Source of the DNA: Actinomycetota bacterium
Lineage (GTDB): Bacteria > Actinomycetota > Actinomycetes > Actinomycetales > Microbacteriaceae
Assembly: GCA_009703465.1 (NCBI GenBank)
Contig: WLGC01000001.1
Span: 1-22,502 of the forward strand
Direction of reading: 5' to 3'
Length of the DNA stretch: 22,502 nucleotides
Below the pieces are notes generated by a model, which was given only the letters and a program-made list of their open reading frames with translations, ran no database searches and was not told the origin of the DNA. Both the position numbers and the translations under genes were made by a program. Below are positions 14,713 to 22,502 of the stretch, piece after piece (positions within the stretch are counted from its first letter, which is position 1; every line of letters starts with the position of its first letter).

Positions 14713-15189
14713 TTAGGTGTTTGATTCTTGGCTGGCAGTTTCTTCTCGGTTTATTTTAAGAAGTGAGATAGCAGTTTCGAAGTCTTCTAGCGATTCCCAG
14801 CCCTGGTAGACGCTGGCAAAGCGCATGAACGCTACTTCATCTAAATTGCGAAGCGGCTCTAAAATTGCCAAACCGATTTCATTTGATTCAATTTGCGCAA
14901 CGCCGGTGGCACGCACTGATTCTTCAACAGTCTGAGCAAGAACAGCGAGGTCGGCTTCAGAGACGGGTCTTCCTTGGCAAGCCTTACGCACACCGGCCAC
15001 GATGCGGTCTCGACTAAATGGCTGAGTAACACCGCTTCGTTTTACAACTGTCAAGCTTGCGGTCTCAGTTGTACTAAAGCGCATGTTGCACTCTGGGCAT
15101 TGTCGTCTGCGGCGAATAGAAGAGCCGTCATCAGATGTTCTAGAGTCGGTAACTCTGGAATCTGGAAAGCGGCAGAAAGGGCAAAACAT
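14713..15189 (-). CDS. nrdR: Transcriptional repressor NrdR
   Basis: NrdR is a nucleotide-sensing repressor of ribonucleotide reductase genes. The 158-residue product has the N-terminal zinc ribbon with C3, C6, C31 and C34 (MFCPFC and CPEC), then an ATP-cone domain from about 46 to 136 with the usual VVKRSG and [14 protein letters not shown] sequences. TAGGAG lies upstream of the ATG. It is downstream of hisD by 81 bp and upstream of pyrD by 24 bp. A TAGAAT -10-like hexamer in the hisD-nrdR gap may give an own promoter. No nrd operon and no convincing NrdR box pair are in the window. Confidence 0.96.
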   Translation of the reverse strand: MFCPFCRFPDSRVTDSRTSDDGSSIRRRRQCPECNMRFSTTETASLTVVKRSGVTQPFSRDRIVAGVRKACQGRPVSEADLAVLAQTVEESVRATGVAQIESNEIGLAILEPLRNLDEVAFMRFASVYQGWESLEDFETAISLLKINREETASQESNT

Positions 15190-15270
15190 TTTGGATTCAC
15201 TCCTAGATGTTGATTGTTTGTAAATTCTAACCGCTAGGGCTTGGGTATTTGGGAGAAAAAACCGCTTTTC

Positions 15271-16593
15271 CTACTGTTCAAAGCGAGCAGTTATGGCCTG
15301 GCCATGAGCCGGTAGCCCTTCTGCCTCTGAAAAATCAACTGCGTGATCGGCAACTTGCTCAAGGCCGGAACGACTGTATTCAACAACTTGCTGGGCCCTT
15401 AGAAAAGTGTGCACGCCTAAACCGGCGCCAAACTTAGCCTGCTGACCGGTTGGTAGCACGTGATTTGAGCCAGCAAGATAATCACCCAAACTGACTGGCG
15501 AAAACTCACCAAGAAAAATGGCTCCCGCGTTAGATATTTTCTCTAGCACTTTTTCATTTTCACGGGTGTGTATTTCCAGGTGCTCAGTGGCATAGAAATT
15601 AGCAAATCGCACTGCACTTTGAATGTCGTCAACCAGAACAAGTGCCGACTGCTGTGAACCCAAGGCTATAGTTGCTCGAGCAGAGTTTTGAGTTTTGGGC
15701 AGCATAACTTCCAACTCGGCACGAACAGAATCGGCTAGCGAAATTGAATCAGTAACCAGCACGGCAGCGGCGGCTTCATCATGCTCAGCCTGACTTATCA
15801 GATCAGCCGCGACAAATTTTGGATTTGCCGAAGAATCCGCAATTATGAGAATTTCCGTAGTGCCAGCCTCGGAATCAATTCCCACGGTTCCACGAAGCAC
15901 TCGCTTAGCAGCAGCCACATATATGTTTCCAGGACCAGTTATAACGCTCACTGGTTCAAGATTTATTGCAGGTACCCCGTAGGCAAAAGCCGCGATTGCT
16001 GAAGGGCCACCCATGCAGTAAACGTCTTCAACTCCAAGCAGAGCTGCGGTGGCAAGCACTGTTGGGTGCGGCCTCCCAGAAAAATGTTTTTGGGGTGGTG
16101 TAGCTAGTGCCAGTTGCTTCACTCCAGCAATCTGCGCCGGAACAACATTCATAATTACGCTGGATGGGTAAACCGCTTTTCCACCTGGTACGTATAGACC
16201 GACAGAATCAACTGGTTGCCACCTCAAGCGCACTTCAGCACCTTCACCAAGGTCTACTTGGTTACCAGCCGGCAGACTCGCCACAGAGACTTTTTGAACT
16301 CTCAAGATTGATTCTTCGATTGCAGCACGCAGTTTTGGCTCTAGTTTCGCTAAAGCATTCTCAAGCTCCTCAGCGGAAACTCGAATTGGATTTGGGTCTA
16401 CTTGATCGAATTTTAAGGCTGACCGGGTGATGGCTTGTTCCCCGTTTTGCTGAACGTCTTCCAGAATTGGAAGAATTTCGACCATGGCCTGCGAAATGTC
16501 TAGCTGCGCTCTTGGCACTAGTTTGTTGATGCTCAGGGAATCAAAAGACAGACCTCGAAGATCTACGGTCCGGATTGGGCCAACCTGCGCCAT
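15271..16593 (-). CDS. hisD: Histidinol dehydrogenase
   Basis: HisD catalyses the last two steps of histidine synthesis, oxidising histidinol to histidine with two NAD. The 440-residue protein is the family length. Visible motifs include PGGKAVYPSSV (136-146), TGPGNIYVAAAKR (219-231), GIDSEAGTTEI (238-248), the zinc ligands Q268 and H271 in SQAEHDE, TEHLEIHT near 337, GDYLAGSNHVLPTG near 368-381, and the final zinc His in LPAHGQA. The ATG at 16593 has AAGGGGG upstream. Other his genes are not in the window. A 17-bp palindrome lies 21 bp upstream of the ATG, in the region expected to hold the promoter or leader. Confidence 0.96.
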   Translation of the reverse strand: MAQVGPIRTVDLRGLSFDSLSINKLVPRAQLDISQAMVEILPILEDVQQNGEQAITRSALKFDQVDPNPIRVSAEELENALAKLEPKLRAAIEESILRVQKVSVASLPAGNQVDLGEGAEVRLRWQPVDSVGLYVPGGKAVYPSSVIMNVVPAQIAGVKQLALATPPQKHFSGRPHPTVLATAALLGVEDVYCMGGPSAIAAFAYGVPAINLEPVSVITGPGNIYVAAAKRVLRGTVGIDSEAGTTEILIIADSSANPKFVAADLISQAEHDEAAAAVLVTDSISLADSVRAELEVMLPKTQNSARATIALGSQQSALVLVDDIQSAVRFANFYATEHLEIHTRENEKVLEKISNAGAIFLGEFSPVSLGDYLAGSNHVLPTGQQAKFGAGLGVHTFLRAQQVVEYSRSGLEQVADHAVDFSEAEGLPAHGQAITARFEQ

Positions 16594-16613
16594 CGCGACC
16601 CCCTTGAAATTGA

Positions 16614-16630
16614 TTAGACTTCCAGTCTAA
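16614..16630. repeat. 17-bp palindrome in the hisD / flavin-reductase promoter gap
   Basis: TTAGACT-TCC-AGTCTAA is a perfect inverted repeat with 7-bp arms and a 3-base centre. It lies between the divergent hisD and flavin reductase-like genes. Read on the minus strand it contains TAGACT, which fits a TANNNT -10 element for hisD, so a protein bound here could control hisD. A hairpin in the hisD leader is the alternative. No known operator is recognised. Confidence 0.5.
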
Positions 16631-16683
16631 ACGCGTCCGCGGTAGCGTGTAGCCTGTACTTTTAGGTAAATAGAAAAAGAGTA

Positions 16684-17190
16684 ATGAATAATTTTGAACC
16701 AGTAACAGAATCCACCGAAGCACTTCGGGCCGTATTCAGAAGGCACGCCTCGGGTGTATCGGTTATCACCCTGACTGACCAAAGTGGAAAACCTGCCGGC
16801 TTTACGGCAACCTCGATGACTTCGCTTGGCGCCAATCCTCCGCTGGCTACTTTTAACATCTCTACCGGCTCAAGCACCTGGTCGGCGCTCAACAACGCAA
16901 AGCACGTTGCCATCCACACCCTCGGTGAGAAAAACTTAGAGCTTGCTCAAAGAATGGCCGCTGATCACACCCTGAGATTTGCTAAAGATGATTGGTTTAC
17001 GGGCCCTCAAGAGCTGCCGGTGTTTAGCGATGCAACCGCGGTTTTGATTTGCGAGATTAGACAGATTCTCCAAGTTGAGAACAACGCGGTTGTGGTCTTG
17101 AACGTTCTAGAAGGCATGCTGGGCCAAGAAGACCCAGCTTTGCTTTACTACCAGCGTCACTACATGACTCAGGGAAAAAGCCTTACTTAG
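16684..17190 (+). CDS. Flavin reductase-like (FMN-binding split-barrel) protein
   Basis: A 168-residue protein of the flavin reductase (DIM6/NTAB) family, which bind FMN and often supply reduced flavin to monooxygenases. The characteristic start FRRHASGVSVITL (18-30), the FMN-loop GFTATSMTSLGANPPLATFNI (39-59) and the strand KHVAIHTLGEKN are present. The usual C-terminal GEV-type strand is replaced by NVLEGM. ATG has AAAGAG upstream. The gene stands alone among minus-strand genes, diverging from hisD and convergent with dnaE, ending 3 bp from the dnaE stop. No partner oxygenase is in the window, so its physiological role is open. Confidence 0.85.
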   Translation: MNNFEPVTESTEALRAVFRRHASGVSVITLTDQSGKPAGFTATSMTSLGANPPLATFNISTGSSTWSALNNAKHVAIHTLGEKNLELAQRMAADHTLRFAKDDWFTGPQELPVFSDATAVLICEIRQILQVENNAVVVLNVLEGMLGQEDPALLYYQRHYMTQGKSLT

Positions 17191-17193
17191 TAT

Positions 17194-20100
17194 CTACTGC
17201 CTAAGGCAGCTGGCTCCAAGCAAAACCTTTAGTTCACCCGTTAAATCACTGGTGATATTCACTCGTGGTTGCAAAGTGAATAACCTGTCTGCTGCCTCAC
17301 CGGTCAGTCTCACTTGAACCTCTTCAGTACCCGCGTGGGCTCTGAGAATTCGATCTAGTTCTTCAAGCAGGTTTCTGGTTGCTTCAGCCTCTGGAACTTT
17401 GACAATCAAAGGCCCTCTGATTGTGTCCGCTGATCCCTCGATTGTTTCCACCGACTGAGCTCGCAAACTATTTCCATCATCACGCTGAGAAATGTTGCCC
17501 CTAATCACGACTAGCTGATCAGCTTCTAGATTCTTGGCATACTGCAGATAAGTTTTGCCCATCAGCATTACCTGCATCTCCCCCTCAAAATCTTCAACGG
17601 TGATGCTGGCGTAGGCATTTCCAGATTGCCTTGCAACCTTGTGCTGCACCTGGGTGATTAGGCCGGCGATGGTAACACTCTCACCGTCGCTAAGACTTTC
17701 ACTTGATGAAATCTCTCCTATGGTTATCTGCGCGTATCTGGCTAACTGCGCTTCTCTTCCGGACAGCGGGTGGTCACTGACATAGAGGCCAAGCATCTCT
17801 CTTTCGTATGAAAGTTTTTCTTTCTTCGGCCACTCAGGTCGATCAGGGACCGAGCCGGCGAAGGAGTTATCGGCCATCGCATCGTCAAACATAGAACCGA
17901 AAAGGTCAACTTGGCCGACAGCCTCATTCTTTTTAAGTGATGCCTGAGAGTCGACTGCCTCATCAGAGATCTCGGCCAGTGATCTTCGAGTATGGCCCAG
18001 CGAGTCAAATGCCCCAGCTTTAACTAGCGACTCGACTACTCTTTTTGAGCAAACAATTCCCGGTACTTTTCTTAAGAAATCATGGAAAGAGGTAAATGCC
18101 GATTTTTCCTCACGTGTTTTTCGAATTGCCTCAACGACGTTGAGGCCCACGTTTCTGACCGCGCCTAAACCAAATCGAATGTCTTCGCCAACGGCGCTAA
18201 ATTCTGCTATCGACTCATTTACATCCGGAGCGAGAACTTTAATTCCCATTCGACGACATTCACTTAGATAAATGCCAAGTTTGTCCTTTGAATCTCCAAC
18301 CGAGGTCAAAAGTGCAGCCATGTACTCCGCCGGGAAATTTGCCTTTAGATATGCAGTCCAATAAGACAAAACTCCATAGGCGGCAGAGTGCGCTCGGTTA
18401 AAGGCATAATCGGCAAAAGGAAGCAGGGTGTCCCAAAGTGCTTTGACTGCAGCCTCTGAGTAGCCGTTGGCGGTCATACCCTCGCTGAAACTCTGATACT
18501 GACGATCAAGTTCTTTCTTGTCCTTTTTTCCCATCGCTCTTCTGAGCAGATCTGCTTTACCAAGTGTGAATCCGGCAGCTTTTTGAGCCGCCGCCATAAC
18601 CTGCTCCTGATAAACAATTAGTCCATAGGTGGGATCCAGAACTTCAGATAGCGATTCAGATAGCTCCGGATGGACCGAGTCAACAACCTGCTGTCCGTTT
18701 TTTCTTAGTGCGTAGTTAGTATGCGAATTCATTCCCATTGGACCTGGTCGATAAAGTGCAATTACCGCAGAGATATGCTCAAACACAGTTGGCTTTAGCA
18801 GCCTAAGCAGTGATCTCATGGCACTGCCATCGAGCTGGAAGACTCCCAGGGTGTCTCCTCGAGATAGAAGCTCAAAGGTTGGTTGATCGGAATCTAAATC
18901 CAAATCTTCAAGCACAACATCAATACCGCGATTCAATTTAATGTTGGCGATTGTGTCGTCCAAGACGGTGAGGTTTCTAAGACCCAAGAAGTCCATTTTT
19001 AAAAGGCCTAGCTTTTCACAGGGAGGCTGATCAAACTGGGTAATGATTGCTCCGTCGTCGTCACGGCGCATAATCGGAATCACATCGATCAGCGGTTCAG
19101 CGGACATAATTACCCCGGCTGCGTGCACTCCCCATTGACGCTTTAGAGATTCAAGACCTTGAGCTAGTTTGAAAACTGTCATCGAATCCGAATCGTTTTC
19201 AATCAACTCTCGAAAATCGCCGGCTTCCTTGTATCGCTCAGATTTTTTGTCAATCAAATCACCGAGAGCGATGTCGCGACCAAGGACCATTGGTGGCATT
19301 GCCTTGGTTAGCTTCTCGCCAACTGAATATGGCATGGCAAGAACGCGACCGGCATCCTTCAGAGCTTGCTTGGCTTTAATAGTTCCGAAGGTAACAATCT
19401 GCGCTACGCGGTCGTCGCCATACTTATCGGAGACATAACGTATTACTTCCCCGCGGCGCCGATCATCAAAGTCAACGTCAATATCAGGCATCGAGACACG
19501 CTCAGGGTTTAGAAAGCGCTCGAAAATCAACCCATGCTTCAAAGGATCAAGTTCAGTTATGCCAAGTGCATAAGAAACAATAGATCCAGCGGCCGATCCG
19601 CGACCTGGCCCAACTCTAATTCCCTGAGACCTTGCCCAGGCGATGAAGTCGGCAACCACCAGAAAGTAACCTGGGTAGCCCATCTGCTTAATGACCTCAA
19701 TCTCGTAAATCACCTGTTTAGCTTGGGCGTCTGGCACCTGTCCGCGATAACGACGCTGCATACCTGCGGCCACCTCTTGCTCAAACCATGTTGCCTCGGT
19801 GTGATTTTCAGGTACCGGAAAACGCGGCATCAGTTCGCGCTCTTTGAATTCAACATTGCACCGCTCGGCAACTAATAGTGTGTTGTCGCATGATTCTGGA
19901 TGATCAGAGAAAAGTTCTCTCATCTGCGCTGGGCTTTTTAGGTAGAACTCTTGGGAGTCGAATTTAAACCTTGTTGGATCAGTTAGCGTAGATCCGGATT
20001 GGACGCAGAGTAAAGCTTCGTGAGCAGCCGCATCCCCGGCGTGTGTGTAATGCAAATCATTTGTTGCTAGAAGTGGCATCCCTAACTCTTTAGCAAGTTT

Positions 20101-20718
20101 TATGAGATCTGCCATTGACCTTCGTTCAATGTCTAAACCGTGATCCATAATCTCAGCAAAAAAGTTGTCCTTACCAAAAATTTCTTGGAATTCTCCAGCT
20201 GCTTTTTTTGCCTCTTCGTACTGGCCAAGTCTTAATCTGGTTTGAATTTCTCCAGATGCGCATCCGGTAGTCGCAATAATGCCCTTACCGTAGGTTTGTA
20301 AAAGTTCTCTATCCATTCGAGGTTTGAAATAAAAACCATCCAGCCAAGCCTTGGAAGACATTCGAAACAGGTTGTACATTCCATCAGTGTTTTCCGCAAG
20401 CATGGTCATGTGAGTGAAGGCACCACCACCAGAAATATCATCCTCACCGCCACTGCCCCACCTGATCCGACTGCGATCTTGCCTCGGTGTGCCAGGAGTT
20501 AGATAGGCCTCAATACCAATAATTGGTTTAATGCCCGCGGCTTTTGCGGTTTTATAGAAATCAAATGCTCCAAAATTGTTTCCGTGATCGGTGATACCGA
20601 TTGCACCCATGCCCTGTTCAACAGCCGCATCAATTAGTGGCTTTACTCTGGCGGCTCCATCGAGCATTGAATACTCAGTGTGGACGTGAAGGTGGACAAA
20701 AGAATCGTTGCCTGACAT
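17194..20718 (-). CDS. dnaE: DNA polymerase III subunit alpha (DnaE1 type)
   Basis: The replicative polymerase, 1174 residues, normal for the family. Domain order: PHP domain (1-285), palm and catalytic core with PDIDVDFDD near 411-419 containing the metal-binding aspartates, GPGRGSAAGS just before it, fingers with ALYRPGPMG and HSAAYG motifs, helix-hairpin-helix region, beta-clamp segment, OB fold (about 990-1075) and C-terminal tail. The PHP metal residues are intact (HLHVH at 9-13, D20, H45, E70, H103, C153 and a later NDLH motif), which fits the 3'-5' proofreading activity known for mycobacterial DnaE1. GGAAGG precedes the ATG. It lies 64 bp after rluD, within the divIVA-lspA-rluD-dnaE run. 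Confidence 0.98.
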   Translation of the reverse strand: MSGNDSFVHLHVHTEYSMLDGAARVKPLIDAAVEQGMGAIGITDHGNNFGAFDFYKTAKAAGIKPIIGIEAYLTPGTPRQDRSRIRWGSGGEDDISGGGAFTHMTMLAENTDGMYNLFRMSSKAWLDGFYFKPRMDRELLQTYGKGIIATTGCASGEIQTRLRLGQYEEAKKAAGEFQEIFGKDNFFAEIMDHGLDIERRSMADLIKLAKELGMPLLATNDLHYTHAGDAAAHEALLCVQSGSTLTDPTRFKFDSQEFYLKSPAQMRELFSDHPESCDNTLLVAERCNVEFKERELMPRFPVPENHTEATWFEQEVAAGMQRRYRGQVPDAQAKQVIYEIEVIKQMGYPGYFLVVADFIAWARSQGIRVGPGRGSAAGSIVSYALGITELDPLKHGLIFERFLNPERVSMPDIDVDFDDRRRGEVIRYVSDKYGDDRVAQIVTFGTIKAKQALKDAGRVLAMPYSVGEKLTKAMPPMVLGRDIALGDLIDKKSERYKEAGDFRELIENDSDSMTVFKLAQGLESLKRQWGVHAAGVIMSAEPLIDVIPIMRRDDDGAIITQFDQPPCEKLGLLKMDFLGLRNLTVLDDTIANIKLNRGIDVVLEDLDLDSDQPTFELLSRGDTLGVFQLDGSAMRSLLRLLKPTVFEHISAVIALYRPGPMGMNSHTNYALRKNGQQVVDSVHPELSESLSEVLDPTYGLIVYQEQVMAAAQKAAGFTLGKADLLRRAMGKKDKKELDRQYQSFSEGMTANGYSEAAVKALWDTLLPFADYAFNRAHSAAYGVLSYWTAYLKANFPAEYMAALLTSVGDSKDKLGIYLSECRRMGIKVLAPDVNESIAEFSAVGEDIRFGLGAVRNVGLNVVEAIRKTREEKSAFTSFHDFLRKVPGIVCSKRVVESLVKAGAFDSLGHTRRSLAEISDEAVDSQASLKKNEAVGQVDLFGSMFDDAMADNSFAGSVPDRPEWPKKEKLSYEREMLGLYVSDHPLSGREAQLARYAQITIGEISSSESLSDGESVTIAGLITQVQHKVARQSGNAYASITVEDFEGEMQVMLMGKTYLQYAKNLEADQLVVIRGNISQRDDGNSLRAQSVETIEGSADTIRGPLIVKVPEAEATRNLLEELDRILRAHAGTEEVQVRLTGEAADRLFTLQPRVNITSDLTGELKVLLGASCLRQ

Positions 20719-20782
20719 GAGGCCACCTTCCGGCTAGAGCGTTGGGACCGAACCTAAGAATCAGATTGGGCGAGACTCCAGA

Positions 20783-21715
20783 CTACCCCCGCAGCAGATC
20801 AAGCGCGTGCACCAACTCGCTCGGGTACTCGCTGGTAAAGGCAACTGGCTCACCGGTGGTTGGGTGTTCAAAACTCAACCGCATGGCATGAAGCCATTGT
20901 CTGCTTAGCCCGGCCTTTGCAGCCAGGGTTGGGTCAGCGCCATACATAGTGTCCCCGACCAGAGGATGCCGAAAAGCTGAAAAGTGAACACGAATCTGAT
21001 GCGTACGACCAGTTTCTAAAACAATCTCCACCAGCGATGCGGATCTAAACGCCTCTAATGTTTCGTAGTGCGTTACCGAATGCTTGCCATCGTTCATGAC
21101 GGCAAACTTAAATTCAGCCTTAGGGTGTCTGCCGATTGGTGCATCAAATGTTCCAGCCAGCGGGTCTGCGATTCCTTGAATCACCGCGTGATAGACCTTG
21201 TGTACCGCTCTATCGCGAAAAGCTTGCTTTAGTCTCGAGTAGGCAATTTCTGATTTAGCTAATGTCATCAGCCCGCTGGTGCCAACATCAAGCCGCTGTA
21301 CGATCCCCTGACGCTCTTGGGCTCCAGAGGTTGCGATTTGAATTCCCAGGGCAAGCAAACATCCTGGAACTGTAGGCCCGTCCCACCCAACTGAAGGGTG
21401 GGCCGCTACTCCAGCGGGTTTATCGACAACAATAATGTCTTCGTCTTGGTACACAACTTTGAATCCGTCAACTAGTGAGGGAATGATCTCAAGCGAGTTA
21501 ACCTGTTCCGGCATTACTACCTCAAGAACGGCATTTTCAATTAGTCGATCTGATTTAGTAATTGGCTTGGAGTTCTGGAGCACTAGGTTTGCCGAAAGGA
21601 TGTCCGCTGCTGCAGATCGTGATAATCCTAAAAGTTTTGCAAGTCCAGCATCTGCTCTTTCTCCGGCCAACGATTCTGGTACCGGTAGGAGCTTCACCTC
21701 ACCTGCTGAATTCAT
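20783..21715 (-). CDS. rluD: RluA/RluD-family 23S rRNA pseudouridine synthase
   Basis: The enzyme isomerises uridines in large-subunit rRNA. From the ATG at 21715 it is 310 residues: an S4 RNA-binding domain (about 15-75), then the catalytic domain with DKPAGVAAHPS (98-108), QRLDVGTSG (140-148, catalytic D143) and RTHQIRVHF near 240. The QRLD form replaces the commoner HRLD. The frame is open further upstream to 21781, but that would overlap lspA by 70 bp and add a non-conserved basic stretch. The ATG at 21715 overlaps the lspA stop as ATGA, a classic translational-coupling junction, and there is no separate ribosome site. Exact uridine targets are not inferable. Confidence 0.92.
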   Translation of the reverse strand: MNSAGEVKLLPVPESLAGERADAGLAKLLGLSRSAAADILSANLVLQNSKPITKSDRLIENAVLEVVMPEQVNSLEIIPSLVDGFKVVYQDEDIIVVDKPAGVAAHPSVGWDGPTVPGCLLALGIQIATSGAQERQGIVQRLDVGTSGLMTLAKSEIAYSRLKQAFRDRAVHKVYHAVIQGIADPLAGTFDAPIGRHPKAEFKFAVMNDGKHSVTHYETLEAFRSASLVEIVLETGRTHQIRVHFSAFRHPLVGDTMYGADPTLAAKAGLSRQWLHAMRLSFEHPTTGEPVAFTSEYPSELVHALDLLRG

Positions 21716-22221
21716 GATTTTTTTGGAGTTTCTTTTCCTATTTCGTGACCCAGCATGATGCGAATCACAGACAACGAGCAAATTGTCACAATTGCCATGT
21801 CTGCAATATTGAAGATAGGGAAATTGAATGGGATTTGTATGTAGTCGATGACGTGGCCCACCCCAAAACTTGGCGGCCTGAAAAGTCGATCAATGAGATT
21901 GCCTAGAATTCCACCAAGCAGAAACCCGCCCATTATTGACCAGCTAATTGACTTACTTCTTAAGCTGTAACCAACTAGCGCAACAGCGGCAAGCGAAGAG
22001 ATAACAGTAAAAATCCAAGTTTGCCCGGAGCCGAGTGAAAATGCGGCTCCGTCGTTGAATACCAAGGTGAATCTGATTATTGAGCCGAGAAAATCTATCG
22101 GTTGCCCCGGTTTTAGCGTTTGAAGAAAAAACTCTTTGAGAAATTGATCTAAAGCAAGAATGCCAAGACCGATGCCAATAAAAAGTAACTGGCGAGTAGT
22201 TAGAGAATTTCGGGCAGGCAA
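21712..22221 (-). CDS. lspA: Lipoprotein signal peptidase (signal peptidase II)
   Basis: LspA removes signal peptides from diacylglyceryl-modified prolipoproteins, such as the CtaC encoded in this window. The 169-residue protein has four membrane helices (about 11-31, 66-88, 96-112, 137-157) and the family motifs: DQFLKEF (25-31), GNLIDR (107-112), HVIDYI with catalytic D126, and FNIADMAI with catalytic D141. The start is TTG at 22221, with no clear ribosome site. The frame is open for only six codons further upstream, back to the divIVA stop, and contains no other start codon. It probably depends on coupling to divIVA. Its stop overlaps the rluD start. Confidence 0.95.
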   Translation of the reverse strand: MPARNSLTTRQLLFIGIGLGILALDQFLKEFFLQTLKPGQPIDFLGSIIRFTLVFNDGAAFSLGSGQTWIFTVISSLAAVALVGYSLRSKSISWSIMGGFLLGGILGNLIDRLFRPPSFGVGHVIDYIQIPFNFPIFNIADMAIVTICSLSVIRIMLGHEIGKETPKKS

Positions 22222-22239
22222 ATCTAACGCGATCTGAAA

Positions 22240-22502
22240 TTAGTTACTTGGCGTAAAGCCGTTTGAGTTAAATCCAGAGTTTCCAAAACCACCCTCGAGT
22301 GCAATCCCTGGCCTGTCTGGAGTTGAGTTTGACTCTTCAAGATCGGCTAGCTGGTTCTCGATATAGGCAGTCAGCTTAACTCGGTACTCACGTTCAAAAC
22401 TTCTAAGTTCTTGGATGCGGTGCTCAATCAGAGCCTTCTCTTGGCCAAGTCGACTTAGGTCGGCGCGCTGCTGCGCTTCTGCTTCCCTAACAATACGAGC
22501 TG
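22240..22502 (-). CDS. DivIVA/Wag31 polar growth protein, C-terminal part
   Basis: The last 87 complete codons before the stop are visible; the N-terminal membrane-binding part lies beyond the right edge. The sequence begins ARIVREAEAQQRADLSRL, a charged heptad-like coiled coil. It continues with the Wag31 hallmark RSFEREYRVKLTAYIENQL, then a flexible Gly/Asn/Ser tail ending GFTPSN. In Actinobacteria DivIVA/Wag31 marks cell poles and organises wall growth. The stop TAA is in the same reading frame as lspA, which starts seven codons later at a TTG. The family call is strong for the region seen, but a related DivIVA-domain paralogue cannot be excluded without the N-terminus. Confidence 0.85.
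   Translation of the reverse strand, partial: ARIVREAEAQQRADLSRLGQEKALIEHRIQELRSFEREYRVKLTAYIENQLADLEESNSTPDRPGIALEGGFGNSGFNSNGFTPSN

Noticed and set aside
14336..14716. 126-residue plus-strand open frame
   Set aside because: It lies opposite pyrD, has no recognisable domain and no ribosome site; it is a shadow of the real gene.
15190..15270. Terminator or NrdR box between hisD and nrdR
   Set aside because: The gap has A- and T-rich stretches but no stable hairpin with a T run and no pair of NrdR-box-like repeats.
19534..19875. 113-residue plus-strand open frame
   Set aside because: It is antisense to the conserved polymerase core of dnaE and has no protein-like features.
21716..21781. Extended N-terminus of RluD
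   Set aside because: It overlaps lspA, encodes a non-conserved basic stretch, and the ATGA junction at 21715 explains the start.
1..22502. CRISPR array, tRNA, rRNA, insertion sequence or prophage
   Set aside because: No spaced direct repeats, cloverleaf-like stretch, transposase or phage gene was found; gaps between genes are all about 150 bp or less.

Overview
The window is a housekeeping stretch of an actinobacterial chromosome. Evidence for the phylum: RbpA, a DivIVA/Wag31-type tail, the ctaE-qcrCAB cluster with a three-span Rieske protein and a diheme cytochrome c, CtaF, a DUF3043 protein and a DnaE1-type polymerase with an intact PHP domain. Base composition looks near 50% GC, and the orders trpD / ctaE-qcrCAB / ctaFDC and divIVA-lspA-rluD-dnaE resemble Microbacteriaceae. 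I infer a small-genome, possibly freshwater, member of that family (Rhodoluna/Aquiluna-like). The genus is a guess.

Layout. Positions 1-1205 (minus strand) hold rbpA (running off the left edge) and a glycerophosphodiester phosphodiesterase. Positions 1251-2348 (plus) hold a YczE-like membrane protein and a NUDIX hydrolase. At 2355-2382, six bases past the NUDIX stop, is a 28-bp sequence with the full layout of a chromosomal dif site (XerC arm, 6-bp centre, XerD arm). This is the most informative non-coding element and suggests that the window lies at the replication terminus. trpD follows on the minus strand.

Positions 3615-11093 encode the core respiratory chain. ctaE-qcrC-qcrA-qcrB (plus) end in a strong terminator. 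A small alpha/beta-barrel protein gene follows. ctaC-ctaD-ctaF come toward it on the minus strand. Together they specify a bc1-aa3 (complex III-IV) supercomplex in which the diheme QcrC carries electrons directly to the CuA site of CtaC.

Positions 11243-22502 are mostly minus-strand housekeeping genes: an A-type Fe-S carrier, an M20 dipeptidase, pyrD, nrdR, hisD, dnaE, rluD, lspA and the 3' end of a divIVA/wag31 gene. Two plus-strand genes interrupt them: a DUF3043 membrane protein and a flavin reductase-like protein. Right of dif, 13 of 20 genes are on the minus strand, as expected if forks travel leftward toward dif.

I saw no rRNA, tRNA, CRISPR array, insertion sequence or prophage. No intergenic gap exceeds about 150 bp. 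I found no new multi-gene system; the points worth following up are dif, several small palindromes and apparent leaderless or TTG-initiated genes.
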